Shown: piece by piece, positions 39,381 through 46,212 of the stretch
How positions within the stretch are numbered: the first letter of the stretch is position 1
How the letters are laid out: every line of letters begins with the position of its first letter
Assembly: GCF_000495475.1 (NCBI RefSeq)
Contig: NZ_ASGZ01000024.1
Coordinates: 1 to 46,212 of the forward strand
Source of the DNA: Candidatus Halobonum tyrrellensis G22
Lineage (GTDB): Archaea > Halobacteriota > Halobacteria > Halobacteriales > Haloferacaceae
Length of the DNA: 46,212 nucleotides
Reading direction: 5' to 3'
Translations under genes and position numbers: made by a program
Notes under the pieces: generated by a model
Databases searched by the model: none
What the model was told of the DNA's origin: nothing
The model's input: the letters and a program-made list of their open reading frames with translations, nothing else

Positions 39381-40448
39381 TCAGTCGCCGTCCGTCCGGG
39401 AGTCCCCGTCCGCGTCTCCTTCCGCTTCCCACTGGAGCGTGACCGTCCGGCGCGTGGTGTCGCCGTCGGTCGTGGTGTGTTCGGTCACGTCGACCGCACC
39501 CGCCCGTCGGGGGCGCTCCTCGGCGGGGGCGGTCGGACGCATCCCGTCGTACCGCCCGGTCAGCCCCTCGCGGAGGTCGGCGAGGTACGTCGCGAGGTCG
39601 TCGCCGTCGAGCGACCGCTCGTCCGTCTCGGCGTCGGTCGCCCCGCGCCCGACGCCACCCGGCGCGCCGGTGGAGTGGCCGCCGAGGGCGGCGTTGACCA
39701 CCGCGCCGACGAGGAGGACCAGCCCCGAGAAGTAGAGGTACGTGACCACGACGATGACGCCGCCGAAGAACGCCCCCGAGTCGGGGTTCTTGAACGTCAG
39801 GTACACCTGGAACAATCCCTGGAGCGCCGCCCACCCCACGGCGGCGAAGACGACGCCCGGCACCACGTCGCTGACGCCCACGTCGGCGTCGGGGAAGCGG
39901 TAGTACATCGGGAAGAACGCGACGCCGAGACCGACCACGAGGACGAGCGGCGGGAGGAGACCGCCGAGCGGGAGCGCGTCGGCGAACACCGAGAAGGCGG
40001 CGCTCGCGCCCACCATCGCCACGACGGCGACGACGAGCGCTGCCAGGACGACCGCGCCGTCCTTCAACTGGTCGACCAGCGAGTTCTCGTCCTCCGTCTC
40101 GTAGATCTCCGAGAAGGCGGTGTCGAGACTCCGGAATATCTTGAGCGTCCCCCACACGAGGACGACCAAGCCGACGAACGACGCCCCCGGGGCGGACGCG
40201 TCGCCTTCGAACACGCGCGTCACCAGGTCCGCGATCGGACCGGGGAGCCACTCGCCCGCGACGGTGGCGATCCGCGCCTCCAGGCCGCCGCCGACCAGCG
40301 AGACGACCAACAACAGCAGCAAGAGCGCGGGGGCGAGCGAGACCAGCGCGTTGTACGCGATACCGCCCGCCATGAACGTGACGTTCTTCTCGGAGACGTC
40401 GGAGAAGACGCGTTTGGCCGTGCCGACGACCGACGAACTCGTAGCCAT
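39381..40448 (-). CDS. YihY/BrkB (UPF0761) family membrane protein
   Basis: Protein of 355 residues. It opens SEKNVTFMAGGIAYNALVSL, followed by APALLLLLLVVSLVGGG, LVWGTLKIFRSLDTAFSEIY, FPMYYRFPDADVGVSDVVPG and AFFGGVIVVVTYLYFSGLVL, the six-helix YihY/BrkB core (formerly called ribonuclease BN-like). A hydrophilic C-terminal region of about 85 residues follows. Bacterial members may act in envelope integrity or lipid transport; the archaeal role is unknown. The ATG at 40448 has an ACTTTCAAAC box about 27 nt upstream. It converges on the HalOD1 gene with 9 nt between stops. Confidence 0.82.
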   Translation of the reverse strand: MATSSSVVGTAKRVFSDVSEKNVTFMAGGIAYNALVSLAPALLLLLLVVSLVGGGLEARIATVAGEWLPGPIADLVTRVFEGDASAPGASFVGLVVLVWGTLKIFRSLDTAFSEIYETEDENSLVDQLKDGAVVLAALVVAVVAMVGASAAFSVFADALPLGGLLPPLVLVVGLGVAFFPMYYRFPDADVGVSDVVPGVVFAAVGWAALQGLFQVYLTFKNPDSGAFFGGVIVVVTYLYFSGLVLLVGAVVNAALGGHSTGAPGGVGRGATDAETDERSLDGDDLATYLADLREGLTGRYDGMRPTAPAEERPRRAGAVDVTEHTTTDGDTTRRTVTLQWEAEGDADGDSRTDGD

Positions 40449-40597
40449 ACCCGCGGGTCGGCCGCGGCGTTTGAAAGTGGAGTGGCCGGAGCGGCCGCGA
40501 CCGACGCTCGCCGACGGACCACCCGGCAGGTGCGTCGAGCGACGACGCCGGCGACGAGACGGTCCGCCCGCGGGTCCGAGGCGGGCCGCCGGTCGGG

Positions 40598-41680
40598 TCA
40601 GTCGTCGACCGGGACCGAGACGCCGTCGGTGGCGTCCTCGCGGGCGACGCCGTCGAACTCCAGCACGTAGTCGGGACCGAACGCCGACGCCGGCGTCTGG
40701 AAACCGTCCGCGACGTCGCCGTCGACGACGCGTCGCGCGGACTCGACGGCGGTCTCGGCGGTGAGGTCGTACGTGTCGGGCGTCCGCAGGCGGGCGGCGA
40801 CCCGGCCGCCCTCGTCGTCGGTCGCCTCCGCCCACACCCGGCTCACGCTGTTCGCGCGCTCCTCGGCGGTCGGCCCGGAGACGAACCGGTCGATCGTCGA
40901 CTCGAGCGCCCACCGGACCGGCCGCGACCCCATCAGCGGCGCGAGGTCGCGCGTCCGCTCCATGAGGTCGGCGGCGTACGCGGGGACCGTCGCGTACGTC
41001 TCGATGTCGCCGATGCCCGTGGTGTAGTACGCCGTCGAGATGTCGCCCCACGGCACCGTGACCGCCGGCTTCGCTCCCTGCCCGAGGTCGACCCGGCGGC
41101 GCCTGTACGCCGGCGGCACCTCCCGGAGCGTCCCCTCCTCGCGGACCGCACCCGGTCGGGTGAACCCCTCGACGATCGACTTGAGCGTCCCCGGCGAGAA
41201 CGTCCCCATCCCGTCGATGGCGATGGCGAGGTGGGTGGCCGACGGCAGCCGCGTCTCGACGTGTGCGGCCAGGCAGTCGGTCGGCACCACGTCGAACCCG
41301 ACCGCGGGCAACAGCGTCACGTCGGCGCGTTCGGCCTCGCGGTCGCGTTCGGCGACCGCCTCCAGGACGTCTATCTCGCCCGCGATGTCGAGGTAGTCCG
41401 TCCCGGTCTCGATACACGCCGACACCAGTCGGTCGGCGGTTCGCGAGAACGGCCCCGCGCAGTTCAACACCGCGTCGAACTCCGCGACCCGTTCTTCGAT
41501 CACGTGGGGGTGTTCGAGGCTGAACACCCGACGGTCGAGGTCCAGCGTCGTCGCCTGCGCCTCGAGCGGTTCGGCGCGCCGCCCCCCGAGGACGGGCGAG
41601 CGGCCGCGCTCGACGGCCTCCCGCGCGACGAGTTGCCCCGTGTAGCCGTACGACCCGTAGATCAGTAGTTCGTCGGCCAT
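40598..41680 (-). CDS. Saccharopine-dehydrogenase-like NAD(P)-binding oxidoreductase
   Basis: Protein of 360 residues. LLIYGSYGYTGQLVAREAVE is the GxxGxxG Rossmann loop, and NCAGPFSRTADRLVSACIET with TDYLDIAGEIDVLEAVAERD belong to the saccharopine dehydrogenase-like/trans-acting enoyl reductase family seen across archaea and mycobacteria. LPAVGFDVVPTDCLAAHVE is another family signature. The substrate is not known. The ATG at 41680 has GCTTAGTGG about 27 nt upstream. It precedes the YihY-like gene with 149 nt between. Confidence 0.8.
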   Translation of the reverse strand: MADELLIYGSYGYTGQLVAREAVERGRSPVLGGRRAEPLEAQATTLDLDRRVFSLEHPHVIEERVAEFDAVLNCAGPFSRTADRLVSACIETGTDYLDIAGEIDVLEAVAERDREAERADVTLLPAVGFDVVPTDCLAAHVETRLPSATHLAIAIDGMGTFSPGTLKSIVEGFTRPGAVREEGTLREVPPAYRRRRVDLGQGAKPAVTVPWGDISTAYYTTGIGDIETYATVPAYAADLMERTRDLAPLMGSRPVRWALESTIDRFVSGPTAEERANSVSRVWAEATDDEGGRVAARLRTPDTYDLTAETAVESARRVVDGDVADGFQTPASAFGPDYVLEFDGVAREDATDGVSVPVDD

Positions 41681-41729
41681 GACTCGGGGTTCGGGCGCCG
41701 GGCCACTAAGCGCGGTGGCTGTGCGGCGC

Positions 41730-42179
41730 TCACGCGGACGCGGCGACCTCCTTCCGCCCCGTCAGCGTCTCGGGGGCCAGCCGGTAGTGGCGGAACTCGA
41801 CCTCCTCTGGCGGCCGGTCGAACACGTCGACCTCGGGGATGTCGACCGCCCACAGCCCCGCGAGGAGCGCCGAGTCGGCGTCCGCCTCGGAAACGTCCCG
41901 CAGGCGGCCGGTCGCGACGGCGCTCCGCCACCGGTCGTCGACCCGGTCGTGGACGACGAACGTGACGGGCCGGTCGACGTACTCGCGCTTGCCGCTCCCC
42001 TCGGGGACGGAGAGTCGGAAGTAGAACGCGCGCGTCTCCGGGTCGTAGCCGTACGACACCGGCACCGCGAACGGCGAGTCCTCCGGGTCGGTGCCGAGCG
42101 ACAACACGCCGGTCCCGCCGCTCCCGAGGAACCCGTCGAGTTCGGTCGTGCTCAGTTGTACCCAGCGGAGTCCTTGCAT
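41730..42179 (-). CDS. Pyridoxamine 5'-phosphate oxidase-like flavin split-barrel protein
   Basis: Protein of 149 residues. GVLSLGTDPEDSPFAVPVSY, GYDPETRAFYFRLSVPEGSG and YVDRPVTFVVHDRV, then RWRSAVATGRLRDV fit the small PNPOx-like FMN-binding split barrel found in many haloarchaea. It probably binds a flavin or F420-like cofactor; the reaction is unknown. The ATG at 42179 has CTTTCGG about 29 nt upstream. It borders the AT-rich islet to the right. Confidence 0.8.
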   Translation of the reverse strand: MQGLRWVQLSTTELDGFLGSGGTGVLSLGTDPEDSPFAVPVSYGYDPETRAFYFRLSVPEGSGKREYVDRPVTFVVHDRVDDRWRSAVATGRLRDVSEADADSALLAGLWAVDIPEVDVFDRPPEEVEFRHYRLAPETLTGRKEVAASA

Positions 42180-42285
42180 ACCGGAGGATTGGGCCGCCGG
42201 GACCGAAAGGAGCCGAGTCGAACCCCAGTTCGTGAGAATATCCGTGATGGAGGATCATATATTAACTATATACGATCGTCACCTA

Positions 42286-42326
42286 ACCTATTAGAGATAT
42301 TTTTATTACCATCTAGACTAATAGGT
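42286..42326. promoter_or_regulatory. 9-bp inverted repeat around the YdjM-like gene TATA box
   Basis: ACCTATTAG (42286-42294) and CTAATAGGT (42318-42326) are exact inverted copies. Between them lies the AT-rich TATTTTTATT element (42299-42308), about 28 nt before the ATG at 42331. A protein bridging the arms would occlude the promoter. Confidence 0.6.
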
Positions 42327-42330
42327 AGCC

Positions 42331-42906
42331 ATGCCTTCGTACGGAAAACACCGCTCAAACGCCCTCCCACTCGCACTACTAGTAGGTTCCATAACACTAG
42401 TCGGCGGAGTCGGAAACGGATTTAACCCGGGAGTAGCGGGTATATTCGCCGGTCTCAATTTCCTACTGGTTCTCGTTGGAGCCGCGCTTCCGGATATTGA
42501 CCATCAATCCTCGATCCCCAGACGAAAGCTGAGTGTTGCAGGTGGGATTGTAGCTACCCTCGCATACGTTACTGGGCTGTTCGCTTCTGCCTCGTACCTT
42601 GACGAACTCTATTCTAATCCCATGGTAGGAGTAGGTTCAATAGTAATAGGGATGTACGTAGGATTGACACTCCTTCCGTCGGTATTGTCAGCTATAGGGT
42701 CGGCTTTCGATTCGTTTTCGACCCATCGTGGCTTCACCCATACGGCCGGATTCGTACTCTTGATGGGGGTATTGGCGTATGGATTCTTCGACTATTCGCT
42801 CGCGGAAGTGATTCCATCTGAAGGAACTGACTCAATGGCACTTCTCGCCGGACTAGCGCTTGCACTGGGAGTAAGGAAGCACATCGTAGATGACGGGATC
42901 TGGTAG
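42331..42906 (+). CDS. YdjM-like metal-dependent membrane hydrolase
   Basis: Protein of 191 residues with several membrane helices (for example ALPLALLVGSITLVGGVG and VAGGIVATLAYVTGLFASAS). GAALPDIDHQSSIPRRKL and SFSTHRGFTHTAGFVLLM hold the D-x-D-H and H-R-G-x-T-H metal motifs of the YdjM/LexA-binding inner-membrane family. Codon use differs sharply from neighbours: ATA, TTG, CTA and AGA-type codons are frequent and the region is visibly AT-rich, suggesting recent acquisition. The ATG at 42331 is the natural leaderless start after the inverted-repeat promoter. It is flanked by tRNA-Pro, a common integration site. Confidence 0.8.
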   Translation: MPSYGKHRSNALPLALLVGSITLVGGVGNGFNPGVAGIFAGLNFLLVLVGAALPDIDHQSSIPRRKLSVAGGIVATLAYVTGLFASASYLDELYSNPMVGVGSIVIGMYVGLTLLPSVLSAIGSAFDSFSTHRGFTHTAGFVLLMGVLAYGFFDYSLAEVIPSEGTDSMALLAGLALALGVRKHIVDDGIW

Positions 42907-43009
42907 ATGAGAGTAGAATAACCGAACGACGAACAATGCGCGGAAGGGTGTCGTGTTCTCTCGAATGTATTCTTGGTTAACCACTTGCGGTAAACAGATG
43001 CGGGAGAAG

Positions 43010-43082
43010 TGGGCCGGCGCGAATTCGAATCGCGGTTACGGCCACCCGAAGGCCGAAGGATACCAAGCTACCCCACCGGCCC
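43010..43082 (-). tRNA. tRNA-Pro (anticodon CGG)
   Basis: A 73-nt cloverleaf reads on the minus strand with acceptor stem GGGCCGG/CCGGCCC, an anticodon arm CGGCC-TTCGGGT-GGCCG giving anticodon CGG (reads CCG), and T arm CGCGA-TTCGAAT-TCGCG. CCA is not encoded and no intron is seen. The discriminator base is A. A CTTTAAC-type box (GTTAAAG on the minus strand at 43108-43114) lies about 29 nt upstream of the 5' end. Confidence 0.92.
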
Positions 43083-43107
43083 GCACACGGAAGGTGGCCA
43101 CGAGTTC

Positions 43108-43114
43108 CTTTAAC
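43108..43114 (-). promoter_or_regulatory. TATA-like box of tRNA-Pro
   Basis: The minus strand reads GTTAAAG, centred about 29 nt from the tRNA 5' end. Confidence 0.55.
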
Positions 43115-43177
43115 CCTTCCGGAAGTCGCGGCGAAACCCCCGGTGGCGGCGTCGCGCGCCCCGACGCGCCGCCCGCG

Positions 43178-43768
43178 TCAGTACGTCGCGTAGCCGTCGG
43201 TGTCGAGGTAGTTGTGCGCGACGGCGATGGAGTGGTCGGCGTGGACCGCCCGCGGTCCGAGCCGCACCCGCTCGTCCGCCCGCCGGGCGAGCAGGTCCGC
43301 CTCGCTGTCGGCGAAGTCGCTGTGGTCCGAGAGCACGAACACCGGGTCCGCGGGCGGGGCGAGGTCGGCGACGGGCGCTCCCGCTTCGTGCAACTGGACG
43401 AGCGTGCCGTCGAGCGAGTCGAGCGTCTCCGCGAGCCCCATCCGGTAGAGTTCCACCCCGGGCGCCACCTCCGCGGGCATGTGGCCGATGGCGTCGTCGC
43501 GGGATTCGAGCGCCGAGCGCACCCGCGCCGCCGTGCTCCGCTCGTCGGGGTGGAGCCCGCGCGCGCTCGCGCCGTCGAACCGCACGGTGTACTCGTCGCC
43601 GAGCACGAGGTGGACCCGGCTGTCCTCGCGGATGCCGTGCGAGACGAACAGCCCCGCGTTCACGCACCGACACAGCAGGTCGAGCCGTCCCGCCGCGCCC
43701 GGCAGGTCGTCGAGCGGGAAGTCGGGAGTCGTGGGCGCGTCGTGGCCGCAGACGACGAACTGGCGCAT
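43178..43768 (-). CDS. trmY: tRNA (pseudouridine(54)-N1)-methyltransferase TrmY
   Basis: Protein of 196 residues. It begins [20 protein letters not shown] and later has [20 protein letters not shown], with the SPOUT-knot segment [20 protein letters not shown] near the C-terminus. This matches archaeal TrmY (DUF358), which N1-methylates pseudouridine 54 in the tRNA T-loop, an archaeal counterpart of m5U54. The ATG at 43768 gives the standard N-terminus. It lies beside tRNA-Pro on the same strand but is likely a separate unit. Confidence 0.9.
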   Translation of the reverse strand: MRQFVVCGHDAPTTPDFPLDDLPGAAGRLDLLCRCVNAGLFVSHGIREDSRVHLVLGDEYTVRFDGASARGLHPDERSTAARVRSALESRDDAIGHMPAEVAPGVELYRMGLAETLDSLDGTLVQLHEAGAPVADLAPPADPVFVLSDHSDFADSEADLLARRADERVRLGPRAVHADHSIAVAHNYLDTDGYATY

Positions 43769-43969
43769 ACCCCGACTCCCGGCCGCACCGCCGTGTCGCT
43801 TGCGGTCGGACGCAGCCGACCGCGACCCGGCCGGGTCGCCGTAACCCACTCGCGGGCGACTGTGAATCGAGACGGCGGGTACCCGTACGCAGATGTGACC
43901 GAGCGGTCCGTTTTCGGGTGTGACGGCCACGACGCTTTTCGTCCGCGGCCGCGAGGCGGACGACCGAAC

Positions 43970-44230
43970 GTGACACCCAGCGACGACACCGGAGCGAGTC
44001 GACTCGGCCGCCGCCGCTTCGCCGCCGCGGTGGGAGCGGCGGGCGCCGTCGCCCTCGCGGGCTGTGGCGGCACCGGCGAGGGAGACGACGAAGGAACCGA
44101 CGAGACCGACGAGACCGACGAGACCGACGAGACCGACGAGGCGGAGGAAACCGACGAGGCGGAGGAGATCGACGAAGCCGACGAGACCGAGGAGACGACG
44201 GGCGGGTCGCCCACGCCCGACCCGAACTGA
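43970..44230 (+). CDS. Tat-exported acidic lipoprotein with repeats
   Basis: Protein of 86 residues. [20 protein letters not shown] then AGCGG is a Tat signal (RRRF) with lipobox LAGC, so the mature protein should be lipid-anchored at Cys. The mature part is almost only Asp/Glu/Thr: five exact DET repeats encoded by accgacgag copies, then [17 protein letters not shown], ending with Pro-Asp-Pro-Asn. No folded domain is apparent; it may be a spacer, glycosylated surface protein or charge reservoir. The GTG at 43970 places the signal near the N-terminus; frames further upstream are noise. Confidence 0.65.
   Translation: MTPSDDTGASRLGRRRFAAAVGAAGAVALAGCGGTGEGDDEGTDETDETDETDETDEAEETDEAEEIDEADETEETTGGSPTPDPN
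44096..44140 (+). repeat. Tandem 9-nt repeat, five perfect copies
   Basis: accgacgag is repeated without change five times inside the lipoprotein gene and encodes Asp-Glu-Thr repeats. Being a multiple of three, length changes would keep the frame, and looser GAG/GAC copies follow to 44203. Confidence 0.9.
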
Positions 44231-44340
44231 GCCGAACCGAACGAGAGAACTGGGCCGGCCCGGTCCGAACCGAGTCGGGAGCGAGAGCGCCTCGACGGCG
44301 GCCCGGTCGCCGGCCGACCCCGGCGGGACCCGCGTCCGGG

Positions 44341-45960
44341 TTAGTACCCCTGCGCGTTGCCGTCCTTCCGGGGTTCGGTCGCCCCCGAGAGGGTTCCCCC
44401 GTCGTTGCGGACGATCTGTGCGCCGCCGAACAGCCCCGGCGAGAGCGTCCGCACGTCGTGGTCCTTGCGAACGAGTTTCGCCGCCGCGGCGTCGTCGAAG
44501 TGGGGTTCGAGCGCGAGTTCGCCGCTCTCGCGGTAGCGCCACCGCGGCCGGTCGAGCGCCGCCTGCAGCGGCAGGCCGTAGTCGACGATGTTGGAGACCA
44601 CCTGCAGGTGCCCCTGCGGCTGCATGTACCCGCCCATCACGCCGAACGCCGCCCAGTCGTCCTCGTCGAACTTCGCGAGCGCCGGGATCAGCGTGTGGAA
44701 CGGCCGCTTCCCCGGCCGGAGCGAGTTGGGGTGGTCGGGGTCGAGCGAGAACGACGCCCCGCGGTTCTGGAGCGCGATACCCGTCTCGCCGGCGACCAGT
44801 CCCGAGCCGAACCCCGCGAACCGCGAGTTGATGTACGAGACGACGTTCCCCTCGTCGTCGGCGACGCACAGCAACACGGTGTCGGCGTCCTCCGCGTTCG
44901 CGTCGGGGACGCCGAAGCTCACGTCGTGGTTCGCCGTCCCGCCCACCTCGGCGGCGCGCTCGCGCGCCCACGCTTTCGACCCCAGCGGCGGGTGCTCCTC
45001 GAAGGCGGGGTCGGTGATGTAGCGGTGGCCGTCGTGGAACGCGAGCTTCAGCGCCTCCGAGAAGTAGTGGACCCGCTCGGGGGAGTCGATGTCGTACTCG
45101 CCCGCGCCGAGTTCCTCCGCGACGTTGAGCGCTTCGAGCGCGATCAGTCCCTGGTTGTTGGGCGGGAGTTCGTACACCTCGGCGCCGTTGTACGTCGTGC
45201 TCACGGGGTCGAGGAACTCCGGTTCGAACGACGCGAGGTCGTCGACGGTCATGAACCCGCCCTCGCGCTGCACCTCCTCGGCGATGGCCTCCGCGATTTC
45301 GCCCTCGTACACCACGTCCGCGCCCGCCTCGGCGATCCGTTCCATCGTCTCGCCGAGTCGCGGCAGCGTCACCCGCTGGCCCACGTCGGGCGCCGCGCCG
45401 TCGAAGAGGAACGCCTCGCGGGCGTGCTCGGAGTCGAACAGTTCCTCGCCGTGTTCCCACTGGGAGGCGATGACCTCCGAGACGGGGTAGCCCTCGGTCG
45501 CGTAGCGGATCGCCGGCTGGAGAAGGTCGCCGAGCGGCTTGGTCCCGAGTTCCTCCGCCGTCACCTCCCACCCGCGGGCGGTACCGGGGACGGTGACGGC
45601 GTGCGCGCCGGTTGCGGGCATCTCGGCGTCGGCGGGGTCGACCCCCTGCTCGTCGGCGACCGACTCGCGCACCTGCTCGATAGTCGCCCCCTCGGGGGCC
45701 GGACCACAGGAGCGCATCGCCCCCACCTCGCCGTCGGCGGTGCGGTAGAGCGCGAACACGTCGCCGCCGAGACCGGTCGAGGTGGGCTCGACCACGTTGA
45801 GCGCCGCGGCGGTCGCCACCGCCGCGTCGAACGCGTTCCCCCCGTCTTCGAGGACGGAGACGCCGGCCTGCGAGGCGAGCGGCTGGCTCGTCGCCACGAC
45901 GCCCCGCTGGCCGTAGACGGTCGAGCGGCGCGAGTCGAACCGGTCGAGGTCGGGTTGCAT
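44341..45960 (-). CDS. Gamma-glutamyltransferase, YwrD-like cytoplasmic form
   Basis: Protein of 539 residues with no signal peptide. [40 protein letters not shown] and [20 protein letters not shown] are conserved GGT blocks. The autoprocessing Thr is expected at the D-A-D-T of [20 protein letters not shown] (Thr361), where most enzymes read TTH; TVLLC resembles the YwrD/acylase branch. It may hydrolyse gamma-glutamylcysteine, the main haloarchaeal thiol, or other gamma-glutamyl amides. The ATG at 45960 is preceded by ATTTTTAC at 45984-45991 (about 28 nt), with a 16-bp palindrome between. Confidence 0.88.
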   Translation of the reverse strand: MQPDLDRFDSRRSTVYGQRGVVATSQPLASQAGVSVLEDGGNAFDAAVATAAALNVVEPTSTGLGGDVFALYRTADGEVGAMRSCGPAPEGATIEQVRESVADEQGVDPADAEMPATGAHAVTVPGTARGWEVTAEELGTKPLGDLLQPAIRYATEGYPVSEVIASQWEHGEELFDSEHAREAFLFDGAAPDVGQRVTLPRLGETMERIAEAGADVVYEGEIAEAIAEEVQREGGFMTVDDLASFEPEFLDPVSTTYNGAEVYELPPNNQGLIALEALNVAEELGAGEYDIDSPERVHYFSEALKLAFHDGHRYITDPAFEEHPPLGSKAWARERAAEVGGTANHDVSFGVPDANAEDADTVLLCVADDEGNVVSYINSRFAGFGSGLVAGETGIALQNRGASFSLDPDHPNSLRPGKRPFHTLIPALAKFDEDDWAAFGVMGGYMQPQGHLQVVSNIVDYGLPLQAALDRPRWRYRESGELALEPHFDDAAAAKLVRKDHDVRTLSPGLFGGAQIVRNDGGTLSGATEPRKDGNAQGY

Positions 45961-45962
45961 AT

Positions 45963-45978
45963 CCGGACGTACGTCCGG
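45963..45978. promoter_or_regulatory. 16-bp palindrome at the gamma-glutamyltransferase promoter
   Basis: CCGGACGTACGTCCGG is a perfect palindrome located between the TATA-like box (45984-45991) and the ATG at 45960, that is around the expected transcription start. A looser copy (acgtccgtccgg) occurs near 46035. It is a good operator candidate. Confidence 0.55.
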
Positions 45979-45983
45979 TTCGC

Positions 45984-45991
45984 GTAAAAAT
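45984..45991 (-). promoter_or_regulatory. TATA-like box of the gamma-glutamyltransferase gene
   Basis: The minus strand reads ATTTTTAC, centred about 27 nt before the ATG at 45960. Confidence 0.6.
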
Positions 45992-46212
45992 CACCACCGA
46001 ATACATTCGGGTCGGACGCCGGCCGGGTTCCGCACGTCCGTCCGGCCCGGTCGGCGCGGTACTCCCGAACGCGCCGACGCCTCCGCCGTCCCGCGGTCGG
46101 CGCGAGCGCGGCGGTCCCGGCGGCGTGTCGGCGGGCGCCGGGCGTGCGACTCACCGCGACCCACCGCGACCCAGCGGTTCGCCGGGTGCGTCGGGGTCGG
46201 CCCGGTGGCACG

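Larger units (their letters stand above)
42230..43005. mobile_element. AT-rich islet between the split-barrel gene and tRNA-Pro (possible acquired element)
   Basis: The roughly 0.8-kb stretch containing the YdjM-like gene has markedly lower GC than all other parts of the window, and its codon use is foreign. It abuts the 3' end of tRNA-Pro(CGG). No integrase, transposase or duplicated tRNA fragment is visible, so if it was inserted, only a remnant remains. A small palindrome TGGTTAACCA is at 42974-42983. Confidence 0.45.

Noticed and set aside
42181-42240. Search for a duplicated tRNA-Pro 3' end (att site) at the far edge of the AT-rich islet; ggttcgact appears on the minus strand
   Set aside because: The surrounding bases do not match the tRNA-Pro T arm or acceptor; similarity is limited to the generic TTCGA core.
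42953-43969. A frame joining the tRNA region to the acidic lipoprotein as one larger protein
   Set aside because: It reads through the tRNA gene and antisense to trmY. The Tat signal and lipobox need a start at 43970.
46151-46212. Possible C-terminal end of a minus-strand gene at the right edge (19 codons, ends LGRGGSR then TGA)
   Set aside because: Too short to judge; no motif, and the area is low complexity (accgcgaccc repeated). It may be real but cannot be supported.
1-46212. CRISPR array, insertion sequence, transposase or integrase anywhere in the window
   Set aside because: No repeat-spacer pattern, terminal inverted repeats or transposase/integrase motifs were seen. The only repeats are the 20-bp and 9-nt tandem repeats listed.

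Overview
The window is chromosomal DNA of a haloarchaeon (class Halobacteria). It has very high GC, acidic Asp/Glu-rich proteins, TATA-like boxes about 27-30 nt ahead of many start codons (leaderless transcripts), and lineage-typical families: RaSEA, ArcS and archaeal TgtA, a HalOD1 domain, CofH, and a fused AhbA/AhbB-like siroheme decarboxylase. I describe about 45 protein genes and one tRNA.

Layout. (1) 1-1440, minus: the N-terminal part of a siroheme synthase and, upstream of it, a two-domain siroheme decarboxylase (heme/siroheme metabolism). A 0.5-kb gap follows with a ~20-bp tandem repeat. (2) 1957-6810: a haloarchaeal hypothetical protein, an overlapping azlC-azlD pair for branched-chain amino acid export, two small membrane proteins (one VanZ-like), an orphan N4-type methyltransferase, the archaeosine radical SAM enzyme RaSEA, and a 39-residue CxxC protein. 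(3) 6824-10041: purine synthesis genes purQ, purS, a purU-like ACT/formyltransferase gene and purC. (4) 10180-13841: a GlcD/D-lactate dehydrogenase-type flavoprotein, cofH (F420 synthesis) and a universal stress protein. (5) 13984-24076: a six-gene minus-strand formate dehydrogenase (FDH) operon (NuoF/FdsB-like, HoxU-like ferredoxin subunit, FdhF, DUF1641, second FdhF paralogue, MobA) divergent from an OFA-type oxalate/formate transporter. (6) 24125-27974: hyuB-hyuA (hydantoinase/5-oxoprolinase). (7) 28027-32848: arcS and tgtA, the other archaeosine genes, flanking a histidine kinase. (8) 32949-37684: a membrane protein, a CPBP protease, a Nudix hydrolase, an arylsulfotransferase-like protein, a small helical protein and a P-loop kinase. 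(9) 37850-42179: DUF1059, an HTH regulator, a HalOD1 protein, a YihY/BrkB membrane protein, a saccharopine-dehydrogenase-like oxidoreductase and a flavin split-barrel protein. (10) 42230-43082: an AT-rich islet with a YdjM-like membrane protein, beside tRNA-Pro(CGG). (11) 43178-45960: trmY, a Tat lipoprotein with a 9-nt tandem repeat, and a gamma-glutamyltransferase.

How the genes work together. The FDH cluster looks like a complete formate uptake and oxidation unit: transporter, catalytic subunit, iron-sulfur wiring, a cofactor-maturation GTP/molybdopterin enzyme, and an accessory DUF1641 protein. Its NuoF/FdsB-like subunit keeps the terminal [4Fe-4S] cysteines but has lost the glycine-rich flavin/NADH motifs, so the electron acceptor may not be NAD. 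This is the most unusual feature of the window. RaSEA, ArcS and TgtA cover three steps of archaeosine formation at tRNA position 15, and TrmY adds a fourth tRNA modification. HyuAB and GGT could both act in gamma-glutamyl/5-oxoproline turnover.

Other signals worth following are a duplicated ribosome-binding/start region before purQ, a GTTCCCAC palindrome before the HalOD1 gene, palindromes at the FDH, GGT and CxxC-protein promoters, and an inverted repeat around the TATA box of the AT-rich islet. All functions are inferred from sequence motifs read by eye; no database search was run.
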